This document shows positions 33,968 to 40,433 of a stretch of DNA of 40,433 nt, one piece after another; position 1 is the first letter of the stretch, and each line of letters starts with the position of its first letter. Where the stretch lies: positions 1-40,433 of the forward strand of contig JBQTHP010000027.1 in NCBI GenBank assembly GCA_052389755.1, read 5' to 3'. Origin of the DNA: JBQTHP01 sp052389755. Lineage in GTDB: Bacteria; Pseudomonadota; Gammaproteobacteria; Steroidobacterales; Steroidobacteraceae. Made by a program: the position numbers and the translations under genes. The notes beneath the pieces are model-generated. The model made no database searches. It was not told the DNA's origin and saw nothing but the letters and a program-made list of their open reading frames with translations.

Positions 33968-33994
33968 TTAGCAGTCGGCCCTTTAGAGTGCTAA
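33968..33994 (-). promoter_or_regulatory. CIRCE-like element (HrcA operator) upstream of rpoH
   Basis: Read on minus: TTAGCACTC-N9-GACTGCTAA, one base off the CIRCE consensus TTAGCACTC-N9-GAGTGCTAA. It lies 36-62 bases before the rpoH ATG, in the leader or promoter, where HrcA represses chaperone genes in other bacteria. Confidence 0.75.
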
Positions 33995-34136
33995 GACCCG
34001 CCAGAGTTTCCATCAGTACTGTGAACTCCTCGTCCGAACAATAACTTAGCCGCAATCAGGGGTCCCGGTTTCGTCAGCCTCTCAGAAGGCAACGGGCGTC
34101 GGGCCAGCCGGGTTCCGGCGCTAAACTCTCCGCCTG

Positions 34137-35531
34137 ATGGAAGCCCACGCACTCCTGCTTGCGCGCTTGCAGTTCGGCTTCACCATCAGCTTTCACATCG
34201 TTTTTCCGGCCTTCACGATCGGCCTGTCGGCCTTCATCGCAACGCTGCTCGTGCTCTGGCGTCGCAGCGGCTCGGATCACTTCCACCGCCTGGCGCGCTT
34301 CTGGACCAAGATCTTTGCCGTGTCCTTCGCCATGGGGGTGGTCTCGGGCATCCCGATGTCGTACCAGTTCGGCACGAACTGGAGCCGCTTCTCCGAAGTG
34401 ACCGGCAACGTGATCGGACCGCTGATCGGTTACGAGGTTCTCGTAGCGTTTTTTCTCGAGGCGACCTTCCTCGGGGTCATGCTGTTCGGCTGGAAGCGGG
34501 TGCCGCCCTGGCTGCACGTGACCTCGGCGGTGGTCGTCGCGCTCGGCACGGCGCTGTCGGGCTTCTGGATTCTGGCGGCGAACAGCTGGATGCACACGCC
34601 GGCGGGCCACGTGATGCGCGACGGCATCGCCTATCCGCTCGACTGGTTCGCGATCATCTTCAACCCGAGCTTCCCGTATCGCTTCGCGCACATGATGAAC
34701 GCTGCGTATCTCACGACGTCGGTCGTCGTACTCGCGGTGGGTGCGCGCTATCGGCTTGCAAATGCCTTCGAGACCGAAGCCCGCACCATGATGCGCATGG
34801 GCACCGGCATGCTCGCGCTGCTCGCGCCGCTGCAGCTCGTGCTCGGCGATCTGCACGGCCTCAACACCCTCGAGCATCAGCCCGCGAAGATCGCCGCGAT
34901 GGAAGGACATTGGGAGGACCGCGGGCCTGTCGATCTGGTGCTCTTCGCAGTGCCGGACGAGCGCGCCGAGACGAATCGCTACGCGGTCGCGATTCCGAAA
35001 CTCGGCAGCTTCATCCTCACGCACGACTGGAACGGACGCTTCCCGGGACTCACGAGTTTACCCCCGGAGGACCGCCCGCCGGTCACGTCCGTGTTCTTCG
35101 CGTTCCGGTTGATGGTCGGCATCGGGATGTTCCTGATCGCGCTCGGGCTCGTGGGCGCACTGCTCTGGTCGCGCGGCCGGCTCTTCGACACGCGCGCGTA
35201 TATGCGCGCGGCGAGTGTCTCGTGGCCGCTGGGCTTCATCGCGATTCTCGCCGGATGGCTCACGACCGAAAGCGGGCGGCAACCCTGGATCGCCTACGGC
35301 ATCCTGCGCACGAGTGACGCGCTCTCGCCGGTCTCTGCCGCGGCTGTCGCCGCATCGCTCACCGCATTCATCGTCATCTACAGCGTCGTCTTCTCGATCG
35401 GCATCTACTACATCAACCGCCTGATGCACCGAGGTCCGCAGGGACGGGCGCTCGAGCCGCCACCCCTGCCGCGGAGTCTGCCCAACCGGCCGTTGTCCGC
35501 CGCACAGGACCCGACCGAGGGGGCGCCGTGA
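34137..35531 (+). CDS. cydA: Cytochrome bd-type ubiquinol oxidase subunit I (CioA/CydA)
   Basis: 464-residue subunit I of the bd or cyanide-insensitive type terminal oxidase. Nine or so helices; His20 (SFHIVFP) is the heme b595 ligand position, and FAHMMNAAY holds another heme-ligand histidine. GWLTTESGRQPW is the signature of the CIO type with a short Q loop. The last about 30 residues are proline-rich and hydrophilic. It is divergent from rpoH, and no clear Shine-Dalgarno is seen. The stop overlaps the cydB start as GTGA. Confidence 0.94.
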   Translation: MEAHALLLARLQFGFTISFHIVFPAFTIGLSAFIATLLVLWRRSGSDHFHRLARFWTKIFAVSFAMGVVSGIPMSYQFGTNWSRFSEVTGNVIGPLIGYEVLVAFFLEATFLGVMLFGWKRVPPWLHVTSAVVVALGTALSGFWILAANSWMHTPAGHVMRDGIAYPLDWFAIIFNPSFPYRFAHMMNAAYLTTSVVVLAVGARYRLANAFETEARTMMRMGTGMLALLAPLQLVLGDLHGLNTLEHQPAKIAAMEGHWEDRGPVDLVLFAVPDERAETNRYAVAIPKLGSFILTHDWNGRFPGLTSLPPEDRPPVTSVFFAFRLMVGIGMFLIALGLVGALLWSRGRLFDTRAYMRAASVSWPLGFIAILAGWLTTESGRQPWIAYGILRTSDALSPVSAAAVAASLTAFIVIYSVVFSIGIYYINRLMHRGPQGRALEPPPLPRSLPNRPLSAAQDPTEGAP

Positions 35532-36541
35532 GCGGCGAGGCGTACTGGCTGCCGCTCGTATTGGCCGCGGTGGTCGCGATCGCCGTCGCGATGTACGTGG
35601 TCCTCGACGGCTTCGATCTCGGCGTCGGGATTCTCTTTCCGTTCTATCCACGCGAGGCAGACCGCGATCAGATGATGAGCTCGATCGCGCCGTTCTGGGA
35701 CGGCAACGAAACGTGGCTGATTCTCGGCGGCAACGGCCTGTTCGTCGCGTTCCCGCTCGCCTACGCGATCATCATGCCGGCGCTCTACGTGCCGCTGATC
35801 GCGATGCTGCTCGCGCTCGTGTTCCGCGGGGTCGCGTTCGAATTCCGGTGGGTTGCCAAGCCGGCCCACCGCAAGTGGGACGTCTCGTTCGCTGCCGGCT
35901 CGATCGTCGCGGCGCTCGCGCAGGGATTCATGCTCGGCGGGCTGCTCGAGGGCATCCGCATCGAGGATGGGCAGTTCGCCGGCGGCGCGTTCGACTGGCT
36001 GACGTTGTTCGGCGTCATGTGCGGCATTGCGCTCCTGGTCGGCTACGCGCTCATCGGCGCGTGCTGGCTCGTCATGAAAACGACCGATGACGTGGAACGC
36101 ACGGCGCGACGCTACGCCCGCCCGCTGCTCGCCGCGCTCGTTGCCTTCATCGCGATCGTGAGTCTGTGGACGCCGCTCGAATACCCGCGCATCGCCGAGC
36201 GCTGGTTCGCCTGGCCGAACATCGCGTTCCTCGCGCCGGTGCCGATCGCGACGGTGCTGCTCGCCGTCGCGTGCTGGCGCGGCCTTACGGGCACCCGGCC
36301 GTCGGTCGCGTTCTATAGCGCGGTCGGACTCTTCGTGCTCGCGTTCATCGGGCTCGTCGTCTCGAACGTGCCGTATCTCGTACCGCCGTCGATCACGATC
36401 TGGGAAGCGGCCGCGGCCCCGGAGTCCCAATGGTTCCTGCTGATCGGCACGGTGATCCTGCTGCCGTTCATTCTTGGGTACACGGTCTTCGTCTATTACA
36501 CGTTCCGTGGCAAGGTGCGGCCGGGTGAGGGGTACCACTGA
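35528..36541 (+). CDS. cydB: Cytochrome bd-type ubiquinol oxidase subunit II (CioB/CydB)
   Basis: 337-residue subunit II, about eight helices, with the family start YVVLDGFDLGVGILFPF region and SIAPFWDGNETWLIL. It starts at GTG, overlapping cydA by 4 bases, so translation is coupled. No cydX-like small gene was seen behind it. A palindromic repeat begins right after the stop. Confidence 0.94.
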   Translation: MSGEAYWLPLVLAAVVAIAVAMYVVLDGFDLGVGILFPFYPREADRDQMMSSIAPFWDGNETWLILGGNGLFVAFPLAYAIIMPALYVPLIAMLLALVFRGVAFEFRWVAKPAHRKWDVSFAAGSIVAALAQGFMLGGLLEGIRIEDGQFAGGAFDWLTLFGVMCGIALLVGYALIGACWLVMKTTDDVERTARRYARPLLAALVAFIAIVSLWTPLEYPRIAERWFAWPNIAFLAPVPIATVLLAVACWRGLTGTRPSVAFYSAVGLFVLAFIGLVVSNVPYLVPPSITIWEAAAAPESQWFLLIGTVILLPFILGYTVFVYYTFRGKVRPGEGYH

Positions 36542-36549
36542 GGCAGGAA

Positions 36550-36633
36550 GGCTCAGACGACTCAGACGTCCAAGACGGCTCAAACGTCAGAAGCCTTCGT
36601 CTCTTGCCGTCTTCGCCGTCTGAGACGTCTTAG
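36550..36633. repeat. GACTCAGACG-type palindromic element, interrupted by the IS
   Basis: Left arm 36550-36581 (core GGCTCAGACGACTCAGACG). The right arm begins near 36615, is cut after TTAG at 36630-36633, and continues at 38653 behind the insertion sequence. With the IS removed the arms pair over about 30 bases with four mismatches. It lies between convergent cydB and ftsX, like its sister copy between the OmpA gene and rpoH. Confidence 0.7.
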
Positions 36634-38652
36634 CCCAACTTGCGCAGTTGGCGGCCGATAGCGGCATTTTTCAACGATAGCACTGCAAGCGGATCAGAGG
36701 GTTGAGGCGCTGCGCGCGCGGATTTGGGCGTGTAGTGCCGACCTTGGGTGTTTTCTTTTGCGTGCAGCTCGGCTGTGATAGCCGCCCATGTACTTGCGGT
36801 ACACGACGCGCAAGAAGGACGGCAAGGTTCATCGCTACTGGCGCCTGGTGCGCAGCGTGCGCGTCGGTCGGCGCGTGATTCAGCAGACCGTGGCGCATCT
36901 GGGCGAGCTCGACGAGCAGGGACGACTCGAGGCGCGTGCGCTGGCACGTCATCTGATTGGCGAACCGGAGCAGGCCCGGCTGTTCGAGGATGGCAGCCAG
37001 CACCTGACGGTGGCGGTGCGGCTGAAGGCTATTCGTGTCGAGCGTGGCCGGCAGTTCGGCGATGTGTATCTGGCGCTCGCGCTGTGGCGCGGCAGCGGGC
37101 TGGCCGAACTGTGCGAGCAGCTCTTGCCATCCGGCAAGGAGCAGGTGCCGTGGGAGAAGATGGCGGCGGTGTTGGTGACGGCGCGGCTGTGCGAGCCCTC
37201 GAGCGAGCTGCATATCGCTGAGGATTGGTATCGGCGCACGGCGCTGTCGGATCTGTTGCAACTCGAGGAGAGCCAGGTCAACAAGGACCGGCTGTATCGG
37301 GCGCTCGATGAGCTGCTCGTGCACAAGCCAGCGCTCGAAGCGCATCTGTCCAAGCGCTGCGGAGAGCTGTTTGCACGCGAGAACGAGGTGCTGCTCTACG
37401 ATGTGACCAGCACGTTCTTCGAGGGCCAGGCGAACGCGAACCCGCTCGCGCAGCGCGGCTACTCGCGCGATCACCGGCCCGACTGCAAGCAGGTGTGCAT
37501 TGCGCTGGTGGTGAGCTTCGATGGCTTCCCGCTCGGCTACGAGGTCTTCCCCGGCAACACCAGCGATGCGCGCACCGTGCAGAGCATCGTGACCACGATG
37601 GAGGCGCGGCATGGCGTGGTCGGGCGGGTGTGGATCGCCGACCGGGGTATGTCGAGCGCGGCGAACCTCGCCTGGCTGCGCGAGACGAACCGTCGCTACA
37701 TCATCGGCGCGCCGAAGTCGCAGCTGAAGAAGTTCCGCACGGCGCTCGCCGCGACGGCGGGCTGGCGCACGCTGCGCGAAGGGGTTGAGGTCAAGCTGAC
37801 CCGCTGCCCCGAGACCTTCGACACGATCATCCTGTGTCGCTCGGCCGAGCGGCGCACCAAGGAACGCGCGATGCACGAGAAGTTCAGCCGCCGCATCGAG
37901 ACGGCACTCGCACGGCTTGCCGCGCGCATCGAGCGCTCACGTACACGGCTCGATCCCACCGCGATCAACCGGCAGATCGGCCGGCTGCTGCAAGTCAATC
38001 AGCGCGCTGCCGCGCGCTTTGACGTGCGTCTGGTGGCGAGCGGCAGTCCCGCGGACTTTCACCTGCACGTGGCGTGCAACGCCGCCTTCGATGAGTGGGC
38101 TGCCCTCTCCGAAGGCGCCTACCTGCTGCGCTCGAACATCACCGACTGGAGCGATGCGCAACTCTGGAAAGCCTACATCCAGCTCACGCAAGCCGAAGCG
38201 GCGTTCCGCATCCAGAAGGATCAGCTGCGCGTGCGTCCCATCTGGCATCAGCGCGCCGATCGCGTCCAGGCCCACATCCTCGTGTGCTTTCTCGCCTTCG
38301 TGCTCTGGAAGACGCTGGAGTTGTGGCAACAGAAAACCGGTCTGGGCAACTCACCGCGCACCGTGCTCGAAGAGCTCGCCCGCATCCACTCTCACGATGT
38401 CATCCTGCCGACCCCAACACACGGCGAGATCCGACTGCGCTGCGTGACTCAACCCGACGCCGCTCAGGCGGCGCTGCTCGAACGACTCGGCATCGTGCTC
38501 CCCAAACGCATGCGGCTCGCCGAGGCCGAGCTCCCCGCCGTCGCGATCAGCGCCTGATCTTCCGCTCCAGCGCTCACGCAAAATGTAGTGCCGACTTTCG
38601 GCGCAAGGTATTGATTTACCGATCAGCCACCGTCGATTCTGCGCAAGTTGGT
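36634..38652 (+). mobile_element. IS1634-like insertion sequence, complete
   Basis: About 2019 bases. Terminal inverted repeats share CCAACTTGCGCAG at the left (36635-36647) and its complement at the right (38639-38651). The flanks show a 4-base TTAG on both sides (36630-36633 and 38653-38656), compatible with a target duplication, though the family usually makes 5-6 bases. TGTAGTGCCGAC occurs near both ends as a direct repeat. The single transposase gene is intact. The element split a palindromic repeat and removed the ftsX stop. Confidence 0.85.
36788..38557 (+). CDS. IS1634-family transposase
   Basis: 589 residues, an IS4-superfamily DDE transposase. N-terminal MYLRYTTRKKDGKVHRYW; then the catalytic set D in LLYDVTSTFFEG, D in WIADRGMS, and E in TQAEAAFRIQKDQL with the YREK-like region. 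Full-length, so the element is likely active or recent. ATG at 36788 with a poor ribosome site, as usual for transposases. Confidence 0.92.
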   Translation: MYLRYTTRKKDGKVHRYWRLVRSVRVGRRVIQQTVAHLGELDEQGRLEARALARHLIGEPEQARLFEDGSQHLTVAVRLKAIRVERGRQFGDVYLALALWRGSGLAELCEQLLPSGKEQVPWEKMAAVLVTARLCEPSSELHIAEDWYRRTALSDLLQLEESQVNKDRLYRALDELLVHKPALEAHLSKRCGELFARENEVLLYDVTSTFFEGQANANPLAQRGYSRDHRPDCKQVCIALVVSFDGFPLGYEVFPGNTSDARTVQSIVTTMEARHGVVGRVWIADRGMSSAANLAWLRETNRRYIIGAPKSQLKKFRTALAATAGWRTLREGVEVKLTRCPETFDTIILCRSAERRTKERAMHEKFSRRIETALARLAARIERSRTRLDPTAINRQIGRLLQVNQRAAARFDVRLVASGSPADFHLHVACNAAFDEWAALSEGAYLLRSNITDWSDAQLWKAYIQLTQAEAAFRIQKDQLRVRPIWHQRADRVQAHILVCFLAFVLWKTLELWQQKTGLGNSPRTVLEELARIHSHDVILPTPTHGEIRLRCVTQPDAAQAALLERLGIVLPKRMRLAEAELPAVAISA

Positions 38653-39595
38653 TTAGACGTCTGAGCCTCTTTCTCGCTCGCGGCTCGATGCTTCGCAGGT
38701 GGCGCGAGGCCGAAAGCCAGGCGCCGAGCCAGCCGAGCGCCGCTCCCGCGAGCACGACCGCGCCGATGTCCTCGCGTGTCGGACCGAGAAGAATGAACCG
38801 GCTGCCGTAGAGCGTCGCGAGTCGTCCCACCGGCTCCGCGAGCACCGTCACGCCGAGGATCATCAGGGCCCACGCGAGCAGCGCACCGACGATCCCGTAG
38901 AGCGCGCCCGCATACAGGAACGGCCGGCGGACGAAGCCGTTCGAACCGCCGACGAGTTTCGTCACCTCGATCTCCGCGCGGCGAGTGGCGATCTCGAGTC
39001 GAACCGTGTTACCGACGACCGCGAGCACGCCGAGACCGAGCACGATCGCCGCGACGACGAGCAGGTGTCGCAGCAGGTCGAGCATCGCGTTGAAGCGCAG
39101 CACCCACTCCGAGTCGATCTGCACGAGCTCGACTTCGGGCCACGCGGCGAAGTAGCGCCGAAGCGTTTCGAGATCCGAGGCGCGGCTCGCATCCCCGGTG
39201 GGTCGCACATGGATCAGATGCGGCAGCGGATTGCCTTCGAGCGCTTCGAGCGCAGTCCCGAAGCCCGAGTACTTCCGGAACTCCTCGAGCGCCGCGTCCG
39301 CGGGGATGAGCTCGACCGAGGCGACTCCCGGGCGGGATCGGGCACTGCGCTCGAGCTGTTGCGCTTTCTCGAGCGGAGTATCCGACTTGAAATAGACCGA
39401 AAGATCCACCGCGCTGGCGAAATCGCCGGTAGCGGCGCGGGCGTTCGTCACGAACAGCTTCAGTCCCAGGGGCAGCGCCAGCGCGAGCCCGATCACGAGC
39501 GCCGTGAGCACTGTGGCAAACGGGTTGCGCGCAAGACGCCCGAGCGATCCGAGCGCCGCCTGCACGTGCCGCGCACCGTACGACGACACGCTCAC
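38351..39595 (-). CDS. ftsX: Cell-division protein FtsX with IS-derived C-terminal tail
   Basis: FtsX is the membrane subunit of FtsEX, which signals to peptidoglycan hydrolases at the septum. About 314 residues are native: first helix near 26-50 (FATVLTALVIGLALALPLGL), periplasmic domain, then three helices in 175-300. At RARKRLRRL the insertion sequence begins, and the frame continues about 100 codons into the IS, antisense to its transposase. With the IS removed, the frame would end after about 17 more codons, mostly arginine-rich and repeat-derived. GTG start overlapping the ftsE stop (GTGA). Whether the tail is tolerated is unknown; its sequence has no family. Confidence 0.88.
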   Translation of the reverse strand: MSVSSYGARHVQAALGSLGRLARNPFATVLTALVIGLALALPLGLKLFVTNARAATGDFASAVDLSVYFKSDTPLEKAQQLERSARSRPGVASVELIPADAALEEFRKYSGFGTALEALEGNPLPHLIHVRPTGDASRASDLETLRRYFAAWPEVELVQIDSEWVLRFNAMLDLLRHLLVVAAIVLGLGVLAVVGNTVRLEIATRRAEIEVTKLVGGSNGFVRRPFLYAGALYGIVGALLAWALMILGVTVLAEPVGRLATLYGSRFILLGPTREDIGAVVLAGAALGWLGAWLSASRHLRSIEPRARKRLRRLNQLAQNRRWLIGKSIPCAESRHYILRERWSGRSGADRDGGELGLGEPHAFGEHDAESFEQRRLSGVGLSHAAQSDLAVCWGRQDDIVRVDAGELFEHGAR

Positions 39596-40290
39596 CGCGT
39601 TGCCACCAGGTGGGGCAGCGGATCGGGCGCATCCGGGTCTTCGACGACCCGGCCGTTCTCCAGGGCGATTTCCCGCTGACGGAATTCGCGCACCAGGTGC
39701 AGGTCATGGGTGGCGACGACTACGGTGACGCCCACGTCCTGGAAGCGCTGGAACAGTCGCATCACCTCGCGCGAGAGATCCGGATCGAGATTGCCCGTCG
39801 GCTCGTCCGCGATCAGCAGCGGCGGCTTGCTCACGACGGCGCGGGCGATGCCGACGCGCTGCTGCTCGCCAACCGACAGCTCGATCGGCAGAATCCGTTC
39901 CTTGCCGCGCAGTCCCACCTGCTCGAGCGAGGCGCGCACGCGCCGGTCGATTTCACGAAGCGGTGCGCCGGCGACGACGAGCGGCAGCGCGACGTTGTCG
40001 AATACCGGCCGGTCGGCGAGCAGACGATGGTCCTGGAATACGAACCCGATCCCGCGGCGGAACGCGGGAATGTGCCGTGGCTTGATCGTGCTGGTGTTTC
40101 GGCCGGCGACGAGCACGGTGCCGCGAGTCGGGCGCTCCAGCAGCGCGATGAGCTTGAGGATGGTGCTCTTGCCGGCGCCGGAGCGACCGGTGAGAAACAC
40201 CATCTCGCCGGTCTCGACGCGGAAGCTCGCGCCGGACAGCGCTTCCCGCCCGTTCGGGTACCGCTTGCCGACGTGGTCGAAGACGATCAC
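39592..40290 (-). CDS. ftsE: Cell-division ATP-binding protein FtsE
   Basis: 232-residue ABC ATPase, partner of FtsX. Walker A GRSGAGKST, Q loop FQDHRLL, signature LSVGEQQRV, Walker B LLIADEPTGNLD, and the H-loop histidine in VVATHDLHL. The start is GTG at 40290, overlapping the ftsY stop as GTGA; the repeat element at 40290-40348 lies immediately upstream and provides GAGGGG as a possible ribosome site. Confidence 0.95.
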   Translation of the reverse strand: MIVFDHVGKRYPNGREALSGASFRVETGEMVFLTGRSGAGKSTILKLIALLERPTRGTVLVAGRNTSTIKPRHIPAFRRGIGFVFQDHRLLADRPVFDNVALPLVVAGAPLREIDRRVRASLEQVGLRGKERILPIELSVGEQQRVGIARAVVSKPPLLIADEPTGNLDPDLSREVMRLFQRFQDVGVTVVVATHDLHLVREFRQREIALENGRVVEDPDAPDPLPHLVATR

Positions 40291-40433
40291 CCCTCACCTG
40301 CCTTCGGCACCCTCTCCCCGCCTTGCGGGGAGAGGGTGGGGTGAGGGGCGACGAGAGCAGCCGCGAACGTGGGCGCGTCAAATTCGCCGAAATCCTCGGC
40401 CTGCTCGCCGACTCCCACGAACCGTATCGGCAG
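40287..40433 (-). CDS. ftsY: Signal-recognition-particle receptor FtsY, C-terminal end (partial)
   Basis: Only the last 48 codons are in the window; the gene continues beyond its right edge. LPIRFVGVGEQAEDFGEF matches the FtsY C-terminus (the GVGE...DL.PF segment). A normal FtsY would end near the phrase FAAALV; here 20 more codons follow (HPTLSPQGGERVPKAGEG), encoded by a palindromic repeat. FtsY brings SRP-ribosome complexes to the membrane. The stop overlaps ftsE by 4 bases. Confidence 0.85.
   Translation of the reverse strand: MPIRFVGVGEQAEDFGEFDAPTFAAALVAPHPTLSPQGGERVPKAGEG
40290..40348. repeat. CCCTCACCC-type palindromic element at the end of ftsY
   Basis: 59 bases. Outer arms CCCCTCACC/GGTGAGGGG, inner arms CCCTCTCCCC/GGGGAGAGGG. 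It encodes the last codons of ftsY, in the same frame as the copy inside the sortase target (26217-26280), and lies directly before the ftsE start. Confidence 0.85.

Noticed and set aside
1..40433. CRISPR arrays, tRNA or rRNA genes, prophage attachment sites
   Set aside because: No regularly spaced repeats, tRNA-like cloverleaf or rRNA sequence was recognised on reading; a covariance search was not possible.

Overview
The window is a high-GC, gene-dense stretch of a proteobacterial chromosome. It is most likely gammaproteobacterial: it has the ftsY-ftsE-ftsX block with rpoH on the same strand, a YiaD-type OmpA lipoprotein, a prkA-yeaH-spoVR operon and a Gram-negative dedicated sortase locus. 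I cannot name a genus from sequence alone. No rRNA, tRNA or CRISPR array was seen.

Layout. 58-4406 (-) is an RND efflux permease with its adaptor. 4615-9111 (-) is the stress operon prkA-yeaH-spoVR. 9315-11354 (-) is an AsmA-family protein. 11595-16694 (+) is an unusual signalling cluster: a membrane protein with a receiver-like N-terminus and a TonB C-terminus, a CheA-like kinase with Hpt and ATPase domains but no CheW domain, a CheY-like receiver and a CheX-like phosphatase. 16823-18087 (+) holds a hemerythrin-like protein, a putative zinc protein and a small membrane protein. 18117-19877 (+) is a HAD phosphatase fused to a HerA/DUF87-type ATPase, converging on an exported S9 peptidase (19835-21994, -).

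21995-22682 has no clear protein gene. It holds a long hairpin, a strong minus-strand terminator with a possible small RNA upstream, and an operator-like palindrome. 22683-28282 is a Proteobacterial Dedicated Sortase locus: pdsS and pdsR on minus, and divergently a VIT/vWA sortase target followed by a class GN sortase. Then come a glycine-zipper protein, a glutaryl-CoA-dehydrogenase-like flavoprotein, an MDR oxidoreductase, an Mpo1-like membrane protein, a broken DUF4442 thioesterase-like gene and an OmpA lipoprotein. From 33060 on the minus strand lie rpoH (with a CIRCE-like element upstream), ftsX, ftsE and the 3' end of ftsY. The familiar ftsYEX-rpoH order is split by an opposite-strand cydAB-type oxidase operon and an IS1634-like insertion sequence.

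The most unusual theme is short palindromic repeats that enter coding sequence. One family (about 60 bases) lies inside the sortase-target gene and forms the last codons of ftsY, read in the same frame both times. A second family (CTTCCGCC-rich) forms the C-termini of the RND permease and of a small zinc protein, again in the same frame. A third family sits at two convergent gene ends; one copy is split by the insertion sequence, which also removed the natural stop of ftsX and added about 100 codons to it.
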